The notes under the pieces: generated by a model | Database searches by the model: none | Seen by the model: the letters and a program-made list of their open reading frames with translations, nothing else | What the model was told of the DNA's origin: nothing | Origin: Lineus longissimus | Lineage: Eukaryota; Nemertea; Pilidiophora; Heteronemertea; Lineidae | Assembly (NCBI RefSeq): GCF_910592395.1 | Contig: NC_088311.1 | Span: 2,296,501-2,360,500, forward strand | Length of the DNA: 64,000 bases | Reading direction: 5' to 3' | Shown here: positions 37,701-62,924 of the stretch, one piece after another | How the letters are laid out: each line of letters starts with the position of its first letter | Numbering within the stretch: the stretch's first letter is position 1 | Translations under genes and position numbers: made by a program

Positions 37701-40700
37701 TGCCTGGACCGAGTTGTCATTCAGATACTCGAAGAGGAGATAGACCAGTTGGCAAGCGTTGATTTCGAGAATATCTCTTCAGAAAAAAGAAACAGCTCCC
37801 TTTGAAATTTTGAGTTGTATGTGATGCTGCTGAGGACTTTCGCCCCTATCTAATACACCTCACATTTCATGAGTTGTAGTCTCTCATCCTATTCAAAATT
37901 GTTAGGAGTAATTTACTGAACCGTTTTTGTTTCAGGTGCTACAAAGTTGTGTGAGCTGTCTTGGTGCAATTGTAAATATGGTGTCTCACAACTACAAACT
38001 GGTAACAGACTGTTTCCGGAAGTTCTTCGGTGAGTAAAATATCTGTCCATGCTCATCACTGATGTTGAAGATATACAGAAGTTTTATCATCATTAGTATT
38101 TGATACTGAGTACTTTAGTGTGTCAATGACTAAGACACAGTTGTGTGGAATCCATCATTGAGATTTGTTGGATGTTTCCTTGAGTCCCATACCAATGTCA
38201 TTCAACTTGTAACTGTAGGGTCTGTGGAAGAGCATTTTCAAAGATATCCAAATTTGCAACCTGTTGTTCTTTCTGTCCAGGTGTCCTCTCCAAGCTGATG
38301 GCTGAACATCAACGGAATCACTTGAATGCACAAAGTCGTCCAACACTCCTCAGGTCCCTCTTCACGATAGGCTTGCTCTGTCAACATTTTGACTTCGATT
38401 CAAAGGAAATGGGAGAAGCCAAGGTAAGTTGTGTTCTGCTTCATACAGTCGAGAATCTCCCACTTGGTGGGGTTATTGGTCCAAGGGGCTGGCAAAATTT
38501 CTGAATTCCCTTGTTGCCGAATTTTTATCAAAAGCAAATGAAATCAGCTCATTTATAAAACCCGATGTGTCTGACCTTTTAACTGATAAGGTATCTTTCC
38601 AAATTCTTCTAGGTGTTAATCCGAGACCGAGTATTTGAGATCCTGATGTACTTCACAGAACATGATGATGAGGACATCCGGCACAAGGCTTTGACTGGGC
38701 TTGGATTCCTCTGTATCCGCTACTATGACTTCATGTTAGAAACACGCCTCAAGGAGTACTACAAGTATCTGCTTGTGCAAAGTCCATCCATCAAACTCAA
38801 GTGTCAAGTGTTAAGGAATCTCGAGACGTATTTGAAAGAGGAAGAAATCAAGATGATCAAGGCGGATCATGAATGTAAGCTTGCCTTCTCAAACGTTGTT
38901 TTTTATTGCGCGGTGCAGAGGTCCTATTGGTTTGTGTCATTTGCAGCATTGTATTACTAAGCTAGTTTGCTGGTTCACCACTGGACGACAGCAATAAACC
39001 AATCAGATCTCTGTCATGTCCTGACTATAGTTCTGACTATTTCTGTATGTAAATGAGAACAAAAATTGTCTGTGTCAAGACTTGTTCTGCTCTTCACCAC
39101 TCACTAGTTCATCGGCTCCTGAAGATATATCTAAAACGTGCCTTGATATTTTAATGTTCATTTCCAGGGAGAAAGCGGGCCAAGGGAGAGGATTTGAAGG
39201 AGATGGGCGATATTCAGTCTGGTATGGCAAGTACTGTGATGCAGATCTATTTGAAAGAGACGTTAGAATCATTTTTCCACGCGAATGCTCAGGTGCGGTT
39301 TGCAGCTCTCTCCATTGTCAGTCTAGTCTTACGGCAAGGATTAGTCCATCCTGTCCAGGTGAGTACAAGTCAAACTATCTGAAACCTCAAGCAATATTCT
39401 GTATGGCATTAAATCTGTAATCCAGAGCAATGCAAATTGGCTAATTGTTGAGCCCTGATAAAAGTTTTTTGTGCCTTTTCAAAACTGAAATTTGAGCATA
39501 TTTTATAGGCAACCCATATAATTTCAGTGTGTACCATATCTTGTTGCTATGGGAACAGATACTGACAACACGATACGAGTGAAGGCAGATCAGCAGCTTC
39601 AAGAAATCGATAAAAAGTATCCAGGATTCATCCATGTAAGTGTTGGTGTCAGGTAACATTGTCCTGGATCATGCAATGAATTGTGAGGAAACTTGTCCGG
39701 TAATAAATGGACTGGACTGCGTTACTTTTAAACAAAAAAAGGACCATGCAGAGTCATGATTAAAACTCTAGCTCAACAGAATTGGTGCCCTCCTTGGGAT
39801 AATTAGACTGACATGTGAGGTGTCACTTCTATACTTTGTGACTAGTATGTGTGTTACTGCTTCCTGACCCATCTCCAGAGCCATGCTGTCAATCTGTTCC
39901 ATTTCAATATGGCAACAGAGTGCTTTGGTATAAGTGTGCATGAATGATTGCAGAGGATGGCAAGTCTGTGTGAATTCTATCCTGCAATCTAATGTTTGAT
40001 TTCTGTTTTCAGATGAAATCATTACAAGGTATCAAGATGTCGTATCGACTTCAAGTCATCCTTCAGAATGATCAATCAGAACCAATCCGGGGCATTCGTT
40101 ACACGACAAACCAGCAGTCAAATACAACCAGTTGCACGTCTCTCAATTCATTCCTCTACTCCGTAGTCCGAAGCAGTAGGCAGCAACGGAGGGCCATCCT
40201 GACATCATTACTTAACCTCTTTGACGATTCATCTGTAAGTTGTTTTCTAGTTTCTCAATATACTCGTAGTCCAAACCGAAAAAGGCTGGATTTATTGATT
40301 GTCTAGGTTGACTCCACCTGACACTTTATATTTGAATTCTCTAAACATCGCAGTGGTAATGATGATGACACCAATAGTGGGAATAGTCTGACTAAATGGC
40401 TTTTCTTAATTGGGAAGATGACAATGTTGAAAAGTCCATCTGTTGTCAGTTGACCAATAACGTCTCGACTAATATTGCTTTCCTCTCCTATTTTCAGAAT
40501 ACTCCACTGCCCGAGTTGTTGTACCTTGCTGATAATCTCGCTAACTTCCCCTACCAGTGCCATGACGAACCCCTGTTTATAATCCATCAGATTGACATTG
40601 TGGTGTCAGTGTCTGGTTCAAATATCATCCAGTCTTTCAGAGAGGTAGGTTCAAAGATAGGATATCATAATACACAACTTGTAACTCTCATGTAAAACGT

Positions 40701-42444
40701 GGAACAACTAAGTCTTAAGTTGTAAATAGTACTTACTTGTTTGGGCTAAATGGCTGTTGTGGAGTTGGTCTATTTGGAGTTTAGCTTATTGTATTTCATT
40801 TTGTTTATCAGCAATTCTTCCCCGAGAAAATCAATGAGAATGGTGAGCTCAAGATCGATGACGAAGAGGATGAAGACAATAGGGAGACACTAATCTGTAA
40901 GTGTACAGTGGGAATCTAGAGTTTGTGTCCCAAGATAATTAGTTTAGTTCCCAGCCCCACGTTTCAAACGAAGCAGTATCATCCAGTGGCTCTTCAGGTC
41001 TACTGACTTGTGTGGCATTGAAGCGAGGTGCTGTGAGACTGCTTTGTCTGGCTACTTTGTGCCTATAAAGGCTTCAATCTTGTGAGATTAAGATGTCTAT
41101 TGTACCTGGCACCAGTCAGACGAAAAGTTCTTCTTGATGTCCAATAGATGTTCAATATCTCTATATATAAATAATTGTGTTGTCTTTATTTCCAGCACGA
41201 GTCCCAGATAATGCAGAGACTCTACAACAACTTTGTACCCTCTCGCAAGGTTGCATTCTCTTACTGGTGGTCAAGCATCATTTGAAAGAAGTGTATGGAT
41301 TCACGGACAGCAAAATTCATCGGTATTCTCCAAATGATGCTTCTAAAATGCATGAAAAACCAGTGAACCGAAAAGGTGGTTTCCCGTTTGAAGCCACGCA
41401 GGCCTTGGAGATACTCAGGAAGGGAAAGCAGTCAACAATTGTTGATCAACAGGGAAAAGAGAACATAGCGGAAGAGTACTTAGATGTAAGTACAGTTTCA
41501 TAATCAGGAACTGGTGATTCACTTCAGCTTTGAAGAAATGCAGAAATGGAAATGTGTCCGTTAGTGACCAAAATGTCTTTCACAAGTGAATGACACTTTC
41601 ACTGCTGCTGGAGTGATACATCTCATGTTCAGTGTGCAATTCCTTGCTCTTAGTCGGACTGAAAGTATGAAGTTTAGTTCCTGTCTCGTTTGAATTGGTG
41701 ACATGTGCACTAATCTATTTTCAGTTCAAATACTTGATGATGAGCATCGATCCAGCTGATAGTGAAGATGATGAAGAAGCAAGTAAGATTCCAGGTAGCG
41801 GTCGTGGGACTCCACTTCCTGGGGCGAGGACACCGACTGGTGGAGAGTCTGGGGCTGACGGAGCTGAGCCTGAAGGTCAAGAAGCAGAGACCATGGAGGA
41901 AGGAGAGGGACAAACGGAGGTGTCAAATCATGCCTCGGAACAACCAGTCGAGAAACACATGGACCACTTACACCACTCAGCACGGCATGTACATGTGAGT
42001 TCTCTTACAGCAATTTTCGAAAAGCAGTTTGTTATCTTGTTGGGATCTTGTCACATTAAGCTTATTTTAAACTAGCCAGCCCAGCTGTCCTCAATATTTC
42101 TACATTAGATGAGATATAAATGATATAACTATAATGGCTGTAATGGAACATATCTTTATTGTTGTTGGTGAATGATGTCTTCACTACTAACTGTTGCCTT
42201 TTATTCCCAGGGACGGGGCACGCCTGTAGCTCAAACACAACCACATCACGTATCACGGCATAGTTACTTGCTGGAAAAGAGACGATCTGCACCCTCAAAG
42301 TCAAGACAACCAAAACCTCATAATACACCACGGCCAAAACCTCCAAAACGCAAGAAGCCGCAAAAGAAACGATCACGGCGAATCAGTGATAGTGAGGAAG
42401 AAGATGGCGATGATGTGGACAGTGATCCAGATTTCATCGCCTAG
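24831..42444 (+). CDS. NIPBL: Nipped-B-like cohesin loader (Scc2), whole gene
   Basis: Large HEAT-repeat protein that with MAU2 loads cohesin onto chromatin and stimulates its ATPase. Forty coding exons in consistent phase give 2154 residues, between fly Nipped-B and human NIPBL (2804). The start MNGEIPSVPITTLAGVSSLTD is almost the same as vertebrate NIPBL. Segments such as GEEDYRPLFENFVQDLLSTV followed by NKPEWPAAELLLSLLGRLL are essentially identical to human. Exon coordinates are given in the three part entries. The reduction relative to vertebrates is in the disordered N-terminal half. NIPBL is convergent with KDM4, and AATAAA at 44618-44623 is a plausible polyadenylation signal about 2.2 kb after the stop. 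Confidence 0.97.
26734..27200. mobile_element. MITE in NIPBL intron 5 with 15-bp perfect terminal inverted repeats
   Basis: The left end TACCGTATTTTCCGG and the right end CCGGAAAATACGGTA are perfect inverted repeats. Each end is bounded by TA, compatible with a TA target site. Internal direct repeats of GGTGCGGGTCTTGCGTGG (about 26810 and 27115) and GTGCGGGTCATA flank an AT-rich centre. No transposase is present; the 467-bp unit is non-autonomous. Confidence 0.85.
27926..29334. other. NIPBL: NIPBL intron 7
   Basis: Begins with GCAAGT, a GC-AG class donor after exon 7, and ends with CTAG. Otherwise AT-rich with no supported feature. Confidence 0.5.
32023..41485 (+). CDS. NIPBL: NIPBL HEAT-repeat core (exons 15-38)
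   Basis: Exons 32023-32257, 32623-32858, 33051-33293, 33419-33501, 33784-33913, 34218-34418, 34700-34786, 34972-35319, 35479-35577, 35866-36012, 36202-36336, 36546-36698, 36911-37019, 37219-37355, 37538-37678, 37936-38029, 38281-38423, 38613-38874, 39168-39358, 39528-39635, 40013-40234, 40498-40644, 40812-40896, 41196-41485. This is the hook-shaped cohesin-binding solenoid. Highly conserved pieces include SVDAALLSLYIMTSDNMPKQ, RQFYIAQWYRDST, LDQSTSVREAAVELVGKF, DTGISVRKRVIKIFRDICLE, MIRRVNDEEGIKKLV, YIADNLA-like YLADNLANFPYQCHDEP, and YGFTDSKIHRYSPNDASK. Many donors are phase 0. Confidence 0.96.
41725..42444 (+). CDS. NIPBL: NIPBL C-terminal tail (exons 39-40)
   Basis: Exons 41725-41994 and 42211-42444. 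The first starts FKYLMMSIDPADSEDDEEAS, matching the vertebrate KLLMEHLDPDEEEEE segment, then becomes acidic and low complexity. The last exon codes a strongly basic proline/lysine tail (PRPKPPKRKKPQKKRSRR) that closes with the acidic SDSEEEDGDDVDSDPDFIA. This end has no counterpart I can recall in vertebrate NIPBL, whose tail is longer and different. Confidence 0.9.
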
Positions 42445-44640
42445 TCGGATTGAATCTACCCCGGGCAAAGACCGCATGAAGCAAACTCAACAGATAGCAT
42501 TCCATTTAAATCAAAACGGACGTGGATTCAAGTGATTACTGACAATATGCCACAGCCATTCTGCTTCTTGTGTTCTTTGCTCGCTGTGCCTTGTGTTGTG
42601 CCATGAACACTGCATTGTTTGCAGTATTAGATTATAATCATTTCATTGTGAGATGTGCCGAAACCCAAACTGCCAATATCTTGTAAATAGTGTGCTGCCA
42701 ATTTTCTTTGGCAGCATTGTGCGTGTACAGTAAATGCTTAGAGCTTGGACTGCACCATGACATTGTTGGATCTGCAGTTTTTATTTTATTTATACAACAA
42801 CCTTGTCTCATTACATGACAAAGAATCATTCGTCAACGGAGTCACAAGAGGATTTTATTTTTGCACAATTGGCGGCAGATATTCCTCTGGCTACTTTAAA
42901 TTCTTTGTACGAGATGTGAAAGGTGATTCTAAAAAACTGGACTACTAGTTTTGAACTGTGATGGTGGTGTTTCTAGCTGCCCAATTCATGTCAATGACCT
43001 GTTTGTGACAGTAAGAAATAGTTGTCTAGCACCTGTCTGGAGAAATGTCTGTGCCCTCATTTTTTAGCAAAAGCTCCCAACGTGATGTGATGTTCACCAA
43101 GGTCCAAGTATTGTTACATTGCAAATCTACCAACAATCGAGTGATTTTTCTTTAAAATACATGTCTGCCCCTGAGATTAATTCTGTTACTTCAAGGTTCA
43201 AAAAGGTTCTGATCATTCTTCAAACTAAGAAAGCTAATTGCATTTAATAATAATGAAATATATATAGGCGAACCAAAACATGAACTTCTCTCTCTATATT
43301 TGGAGCTTTTGCCAATCAGTCTTATCTCGTGAGTAAAACCTATTGTTGTCTGTTTCACTTCCAAATGATACCTTTAGAACCAGATGTAGTTATTTGTTAA
43401 AATCTTGTGAAGAAAATTGAAACTTTTGGTTAGCATTTTCAAGTTGTAAATTTTCAGTTTTTGACAAAAAATGGTGTTAGTTGAATATGTAATGAAGTTC
43501 GCAATGTCTTGTTCTATTCAGTGTAATGTCCAAGGACAATCCAGCTTGAAATTACTTGTCAAGACAATCGCTGAATATCTACTGAAGCATCAACCAGGCT
43601 GTGTTTTGCTCAGTTTTGGTCATTTGTTAAAAATACATGTAAGCACGACTTTCTTCGATCAAATTGTTATATCCTGGTCGGGTGATCCTACTTGCCAAAT
43701 GTCAGGTAGGCTGGTCTTGTCACCTTGGTGTATAATCACAGATCCCTTAACCAGAGGACACGTGTCTGAAGAAATACATGCTTATTCAAAGTGGCCTACT
43801 TTCCCAAAAACTGTGCTTTTCACCTTGATTGGTGCCAGATAGAAATGAATTATGAGAAACGTCAAGGATAAGAATAAGAATAAGATCAATTTTTTGGGGC
43901 TTAGGCGTAGGTCATGCAAGTCCAATGTCCACCTTTGAAATTTGTGTCCCACTATCAATGGGCAATGTCGATAGTTTGTGAATGCATTTCCATTACTGAC
44001 TGTAAATATCCCCGATTATCTCCTTCTCAACTCACCTGGGCGGATGGATTGCCACCTACCAACTAAGAGCAGCTCCTACCTGAGATCTGTTGTTATCCTG
44101 GTAACTCTGTAGCTATCACTCTGGAAGGGAACTGCTCCTATGATAGATGGTGATGCGTCCATCAAACTTCATTATCATGTTCATGTCAGTTTCTGCATCT
44201 GTCATACATTGGACAAGCAGACATGTACATACATCGAAGCAATACTGTAGAACTGGACCATTCTTGGGAGATGTTTCCTCGGCAGGTTATGCGAGTCAAC
44301 AGAGTCCGATAACTTGTGTTTGGTTGTTGAGAACTAATCTGAGTGGAATGGTTCTGTTTCACAATATAGCTTTGGATGCTTGTCCCCTGTGCATACTAAA
44401 ATGTGTGAATAGAAAGTATTTATTCTTCACAGAATAACTATATTTATGAGAGTAGCGGAGATATGAAACTGTGGAAATGATTATGTGAATAGAAACGTTT
44501 TTCAATTCTTTGTAGCTTTTAAAAATGAACCCTGTTAAAAGATTTTAATATGGTCCTTGTAAATAATTTGTATTATTTGAATGTTGAAAACAGATCAGAA
44601 TTAAGAGAACTATTTGGAATAAATATTTGAAAAAGACACA
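42445..44640 (+). other. NIPBL: NIPBL 3' UTR
   Basis: No coding sequence is supported. AATAAA at 44618-44623 is followed closely by the start of the repeat array, giving a 3' UTR of about 2.2 kb. Open frames at 43471-43842 and 44147-44437 have no recognisable homology. Confidence 0.5.
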
Positions 44641-45289
44641 GAATATGCTTGTTTGTTGCTGAATCATGAAGAAACCAAGACACATCTGGTCACCTTGGCT
44701 CCAAAAGACATTCATACAGTACAGGGTGTATCAAACTAATTGACTGCTACTAAACTAACCTAATTTCTGAGGGACATGTTCATCTGGTCATGCTGGATGT
44801 GACAACCAGTCCCTCTGCTTCAACTCCACCAGGCACAAGAGACATCTACAGGGTGTATCAAACTTCACTTCCGGTCTCACACCAAAAAAACCTGACATAG
44901 TCCATCCACCCCAACCTCAGCTCCACAGGACAACAATCTACTGAGTGTAATGTATCAGCTACCTCAACACTGCGTGAGACAAATATAGGGTGTACTACAC
45001 TATCAGATTGTGCTTGTCTCAATCACATAGAAGACCCAAGCAGATTGTGCTCTTGTTGTGTCTCAACCATAGATACTATCCAAGTGGACAGTGCTTGACT
45101 GAACAATGAAGAATCCGTGGAGGGCCACTTCTGGACACCTTGGATGTGACAAACTGTCCATCCACCCTACCTCAGCTCCACAAGACATCAATCTACATGG
45201 TATATCGAACTGATAGACTGAGCTACTTACTGAATCATGGAGAATCTGTGAAGGACACGTCTGGTGATCATGGATGTGACAAACACACA

Positions 45290-45590
45290 GAGCTGGCACT
45301 GATCTGTCATCAAGATTGGTTGTTCCCCCAATACACGATTGCCCAGAACTAGCACTGATCCGTCTCCAAGATGGATTGTTCCTCCATCAGACTGGTGCCC
45401 ATCAGAGCTCTCGAACTGATCTGTCTTCAAGATGGGTTGTCCCCAAATACACGATCGCCCAGAGCGAGCTAGCACTGATGCCTGTCTTCAAGATTGGTTG
45501 CTCCCCCAATAAATCATCGCCCAGAGCTAGCAGTGATTCTTGTCTTCAAGATCTAGCACTGATGCTGATGCTGAGACTGAGACTCTGCTA
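45290..45590. repeat. Secondary 55-65-bp repeat block inside the array, copy 1
   Basis: Repeated units read CACTGATCTGTCTTCAAGAT, then GGTTGTTCCCCCAATACACG and ATTGCCCAGAGCTAG. About five units are present. A second block with the same order of units lies at 46915-47185. Confidence 0.85.
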
Positions 45591-46684
45591 CTGACTGAAC
45601 TGTGAACTGAGGGTCACGTCTGGTGATCATTGATATCTACCTCAACACTGCGTGAGACAAATACAGGGTGTACTACACTATTAGACTGTGGTTGTCTGAA
45701 TCATATAGATGACCCAAGCGGACTGTGCTTGCGACGGAACAATGAAGAATCCCATGAAAGACACTTGTGGTCACAATAATGGATGTGACAACATGTTTAG
45801 TTTGAGACATCTACAGTTTGTACCAAACTAGAAGATTGATCTCTTGAAGTGTCTCAATCACAGATACTATCCAAGTGAACAGTGCTTGACTGAACAATAA
45901 AGAATCACTTAAAGCCACCCTGGATGTGACAAACTGTCCACCTACCCTACCTCAGCTCCACAAGACATCAATCTACAGGGTGTATCAGACTGAGAGACTG
46001 TGCAACTGACTGAATCATGGAGAATTCTTGAAGGACACGTCTGGTCACCCTGGATGTCACAACCGGTTCATCTGTCTCTACTCTGCATGAGACATCTACA
46101 GGGTGTAACAAACTGGTAGGCTGGGCTTGTCTGAATCATATAGAAGACCCAAGTGGACTGTGCTTGCGGCCGAACGATGAAGAATCCCTTGAGGGACACT
46201 TCTGGTCATTTTGGATGAGACAAACTGTCCACCTACCCCAACATCAGCTCAAGGAGATATTCATCTACAGGGTCTATCAGACTGAGAGACTGTGCTACCG
46301 GCTGAATCATGGAGAATCCCTGAAGGACACTTCTGGTCACCCTGGATGAGACGAACAGTCGACCCAACCCGACCTCAGCTCCACGAGATATTCATCTACA
46401 GGGTTTACCAGACTGAGAGACTTTGCCACCGACTGAATCAGGATGAATCCTTGAAGGCCAGGACACGTCTGGCCACACTGGATGTCACAACCGATTCATC
46501 TGTCTCTACTCTTCATGAGACATCTACAGGGTATACAAAACTGAGAGATTGTGCTATTGCAGTGTCTCAACCAAGAAGAAGACCCAAGTACAGACTGTGC
46601 TTGTGACTGAAGGATGAAGAATCCGTGGAGGGCCACTTCTGAACACCCTGGATGTGACGAACTGTCCATCCACCCTAACAACGA

Positions 46685-46742
46685 ATCTTGATGACAGATT
46701 AGTGCCAGCTCTGTGTGTTTGTCACATCCATGATCACCATCC
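46685..46742 (-). repeat. Inverted fragment of the array
   Basis: This stretch is the reverse complement of about 45261-45315: it contains GCCAGCTCTGTGTGTTTGTC and CACATCCATGATCACCA, inverse of the TGGTGATCATGGATGTGACA, AACACACAGAGCTGGC found there. It is the only clearly inverted segment in the array. Confidence 0.85.
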
Positions 46743-46914
46743 ATGATCCACAAGACATCCATCGACAGGGTGTATATCGAACTGAGAGACGGTGCTACAT
46801 ACTGAATCATGGAGAATCTGTGAGGGACATGTCTGGTGATCATGGATGTGACAACTGATTCATCTACCTCAACACTGCTAGAGATATCTACAGGGATATA
46901 ATTCCTTCAACACA

Positions 46915-47185
46915 CAGAGCTGGCACTGATCTGTCATCAAGATTGGTTGTTCCCCCAATACACGATTGCCCAGAGCTAGCACTGATCTGTCTCCAAGATG
47001 GATTGTTCCTCCATTGGACTGGTGCCCAGCAGAGCTCTCGAACTGATCTGTCTTCAAGATGGGTTGTCCCTAAATACACCATAGCGCAGAGCTAGCACTG
47101 ATGCTTGACATCAAGATTGGTTCTTCCAATAATACACCTTCGCCCAGACCTAGCACTGATGCTTGTCTTCAAGATGGGTTGAGAG
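46915..47185. repeat. Secondary 55-65-bp repeat block inside the array, copy 2
   Basis: Same units and order as 45290-45590, starting from AGCTGGCACTGATCTGTCAT. The shared order suggests that a block of the array was duplicated after the small units had formed. Confidence 0.85.
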
Positions 47186-47690
47186 ACTGTGCTTGTGTGA
47201 ACCATGTAGAATACAAGTGGACTATACTTGTGGCTGAACAAGAATCCCTTGAGGGACACACACTTCTGGTCACCCTGGATGAGACAAACTGTCCACCCAA
47301 CCCAACCACAGCTTCACAAGACATTCATCTACAGGGTGAATCGAACTGATAGTTTATGCTGTGGACTGAATCATGGAGAAGGGACACTTCTTGTAGCAAT
47401 TGATATGGCATGTTTGAGACATGTACAGGGTGTACCACACTGAGAGACTGTGCTTGTATACCATGTAGAATAACCCTGTGACCGAGCAATGTGGAATCCC
47501 TCGAGGGACAATTCTGGTCACTTTGGATGTGACGCACTGTCAACCCACCCTACCTAAGGGCCACAAGACATCTATCTACAGGGTGTATCAGACTAAGGGA
47601 CTGGCCTACTGACTGAAATATAAACCGATGGACTCATCATCCCACATGAGACATCTACAGGGTGTATCCAACTGAATATTTCTGCACCAG

Positions 47691-49993
47691 GCAAAACTAA
47701 TACGTGCAGGCAGTTCACTCTTTGCGTTCACATATATTGTGAGACTCCAGAGGTCAGAGGCAATATCCTTTTATGAACGCCCTGAACCTGATTTGAAATC
47801 ACGAGATATTCTAAAGAAAACAAATTCAATTTTTTCTTAAGATTGAACTCTTTATTACCATCAGACATAAATTATTGCAAGTACACATTAACTCTGTACA
47901 ACACAACAGAAACTGTTTAGATGACTATGTCATTGCCAGTAGGTATAAATACATGATTTTATATACAAAACGGGAAAACCAGGAGGGAAGGTGAAACCCT
48001 GAAAATACTTACTGCTCAAAAATCATGAATAGAGTACTTGTAAATTAATAGATACTTGTATGTACAAAGTCAGATGTTTGTAAGTAAAAACATTATGTCA
48101 CCTGCCAATTTTCATAGAACTGGAAATGGCAAATCAAATAAGTGCTCAACCTATAGTATTCATCATTCTGGAGGCAACTCACAGCAAGATGTCTTCAAAC
48201 GGAAATACTAGCACAAGGGGCGTTTCCATTAATGTCAGCATTCTCGAAAGACCAGATCGCATACTTGATAGATGGCCAGCATTTGCTTGCCTCTATTTCT
48301 GTTTGAATCCTTTCTGCTGTCATTGGTCAAGGAGAGTTACTCTCAGAGTGTCAATCTCTAACCGTACTAACGTTTTTGATACCACCAAGCTGTGAGGAAA
48401 GAGCAAATACATGAATATGTATTTCCCTATAGGCTTTGAAAACCACATTGAAGCATTATTGAAAATCATCCCACAGCATATGGCAAAGTCTACAGAAAAA
48501 GGTAAGTGAGCTTGGATAAATATGTTGCAATACGTTAAGCCTACCTTTAAATTGGGTCTACATGTACACTTATCGTCTGTACCAGCACAACAAACCATCT
48601 TCTACTGGGGAAGAAGCCACACAAATGCCAAAAGATCAAAGAAACCATTGCAATGTCTACAAATATAATTCATAGAACAATATCTCTTGGATATTTCCAT
48701 TCAATACTAGCATAAGCATACAATAAAACTGTATCGTATGTTCCTACAAACTACATTCAATATCAGGACTATTTCCACCCAATTTCTAAACAAGTCCAAT
48801 ACCGAAATGGGACTACTTTCAATTTCCAAATGTTATCAAATACATGTACTTTATCGTCACACAACACATGAAAAGTTCTCGAGTACAAAAATAAATTCAA
48901 TTTTTTTACAGAAGACAGGTGTAACATCAGACAAATAGTACCGTACTCATTTTGAAGGCCATATTTACAATTCATATCATCACCTCACATAATAAGAGTG
49001 CAGAGTAAATCTTTTGTTGTATGCACAATACCTACAAGCCCCAACACTTATTTCATGAGGTGTCATCAGCTGAAAAAAGCAGTCACCTTGAATACCTAAA
49101 TGTGCTTTCTAATTCTATAAACCAAGATATGACAAAAAATTCATGCGGCCCAAAGGACAAAATTTGAAACCCATCGAAATCCTTTCACTGTAAAAACAGT
49201 CAGGGGTTGTCATGACTTTCTCGATGGGGCACAAGTCCTCCCTTATTACTATACAGGTGGTGTCACCTAGGAAGTCACGAGATCACCGGACAGACTGAGA
49301 AGTCCAATTTCACGTCAGAGGAGCAATCTTGGGGTCATGTCAGTTAACTTAAATCTTAATTCAACAAGGTGGGAAAAGTAGTGTTCTGCTCTGTTCAACA
49401 TGATTTAACGAGGTATAAAGGTTAGGTGGTAAAACTTATAGCCCCAACAGTGTAGAAACCACATTAAAGAAAATACGGGTAATAATTGTACCACCCAACG
49501 CTGCAGTTTATCAAACAGGTCAGAATGTCTCTCAAATAGAAATCCGTCTAAACTTGATACAAGACGGTAGCACGATCAAACTACAAACATTTATAAAACA
49601 CAACACCAGGAAGCAAGAATAATGGAAGCTAGAAATATTCACATCGATATCTACACTGAAACTGTCTACAATCTCTGAACAAATAAATTCCTTTAAGTAT
49701 TCAATTTTATGTATGTTGTTGACTGATTAACACCACCCAGGACAAGTACCAGAAAGCTGCCATACCTCAACCAATCATAAATGGTAATGCATCAAATAGC
49801 ATTGGTGGTATTAATACCTGTACTGTATGGTGTTAAGGTTTCCCAAAGCAACCTTCTGCTGATATATCTAAACTACTTTGTATGTCTGTTCTTATCTAAG
49901 CAATTCAAGATATTCATTGTATCATAAGTCTGATACTTGCACAATCCCATTCCTATTTTACCTATCCAACTATCAGTATACGAATGTCTCTAT
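47691..49993 (-). other. KDM4: KDM4 3' UTR and short spacer
   Basis: Lies downstream of the KDM4 stop on the minus strand. AATAAA at 47856-47851 is a plausible end, giving a 3' UTR of about 2.1 kb. AT-rich; no coding sequence is supported on either strand. Confidence 0.5.

Positions 49994-62924
<12,931 letters not shown>

Larger units (their letters stand above)
44650..47690. repeat. Degenerate tandem repeat array, about 17 copies of a core motif
   Basis: The core ACATCTACAGGGTGTATCAAACTGAGAGACTGTGCT, or a variant, recurs at about 44712, 44850, 44985, 45187, 45650, 45809, 45965, 46090, 46258, 46390, 46518, 46755, 46880, 47320, 47420, 47570 and 47650. Between cores is a shared spacer: GACTGAATCATGGAGAATCC, AAGGACACTTCTGGTCACCC, TGGATGTGACAAACTGTCCA, CCCTACCTCAGCTCCACAAG. 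Unit length varies from about 80 to 185 bp. Copies are substantially diverged, so the array is old. Open frames through it repeat a peptide such as YRVYQTERLC but are not sustained, so I do not call a gene. Confidence 0.9.

Noticed and set aside
43471-43842. 123-codon plus-strand frame downstream of NIPBL
   Set aside because: Within the presumed 3' UTR, no homology, and before the first good polyadenylation signal at 44618.
45063-46843. Several 60-115-codon frames with repeated peptides in the tandem array
   Set aside because: The peptides repeat only because the DNA repeats; frames are broken between units and occur on both strands.
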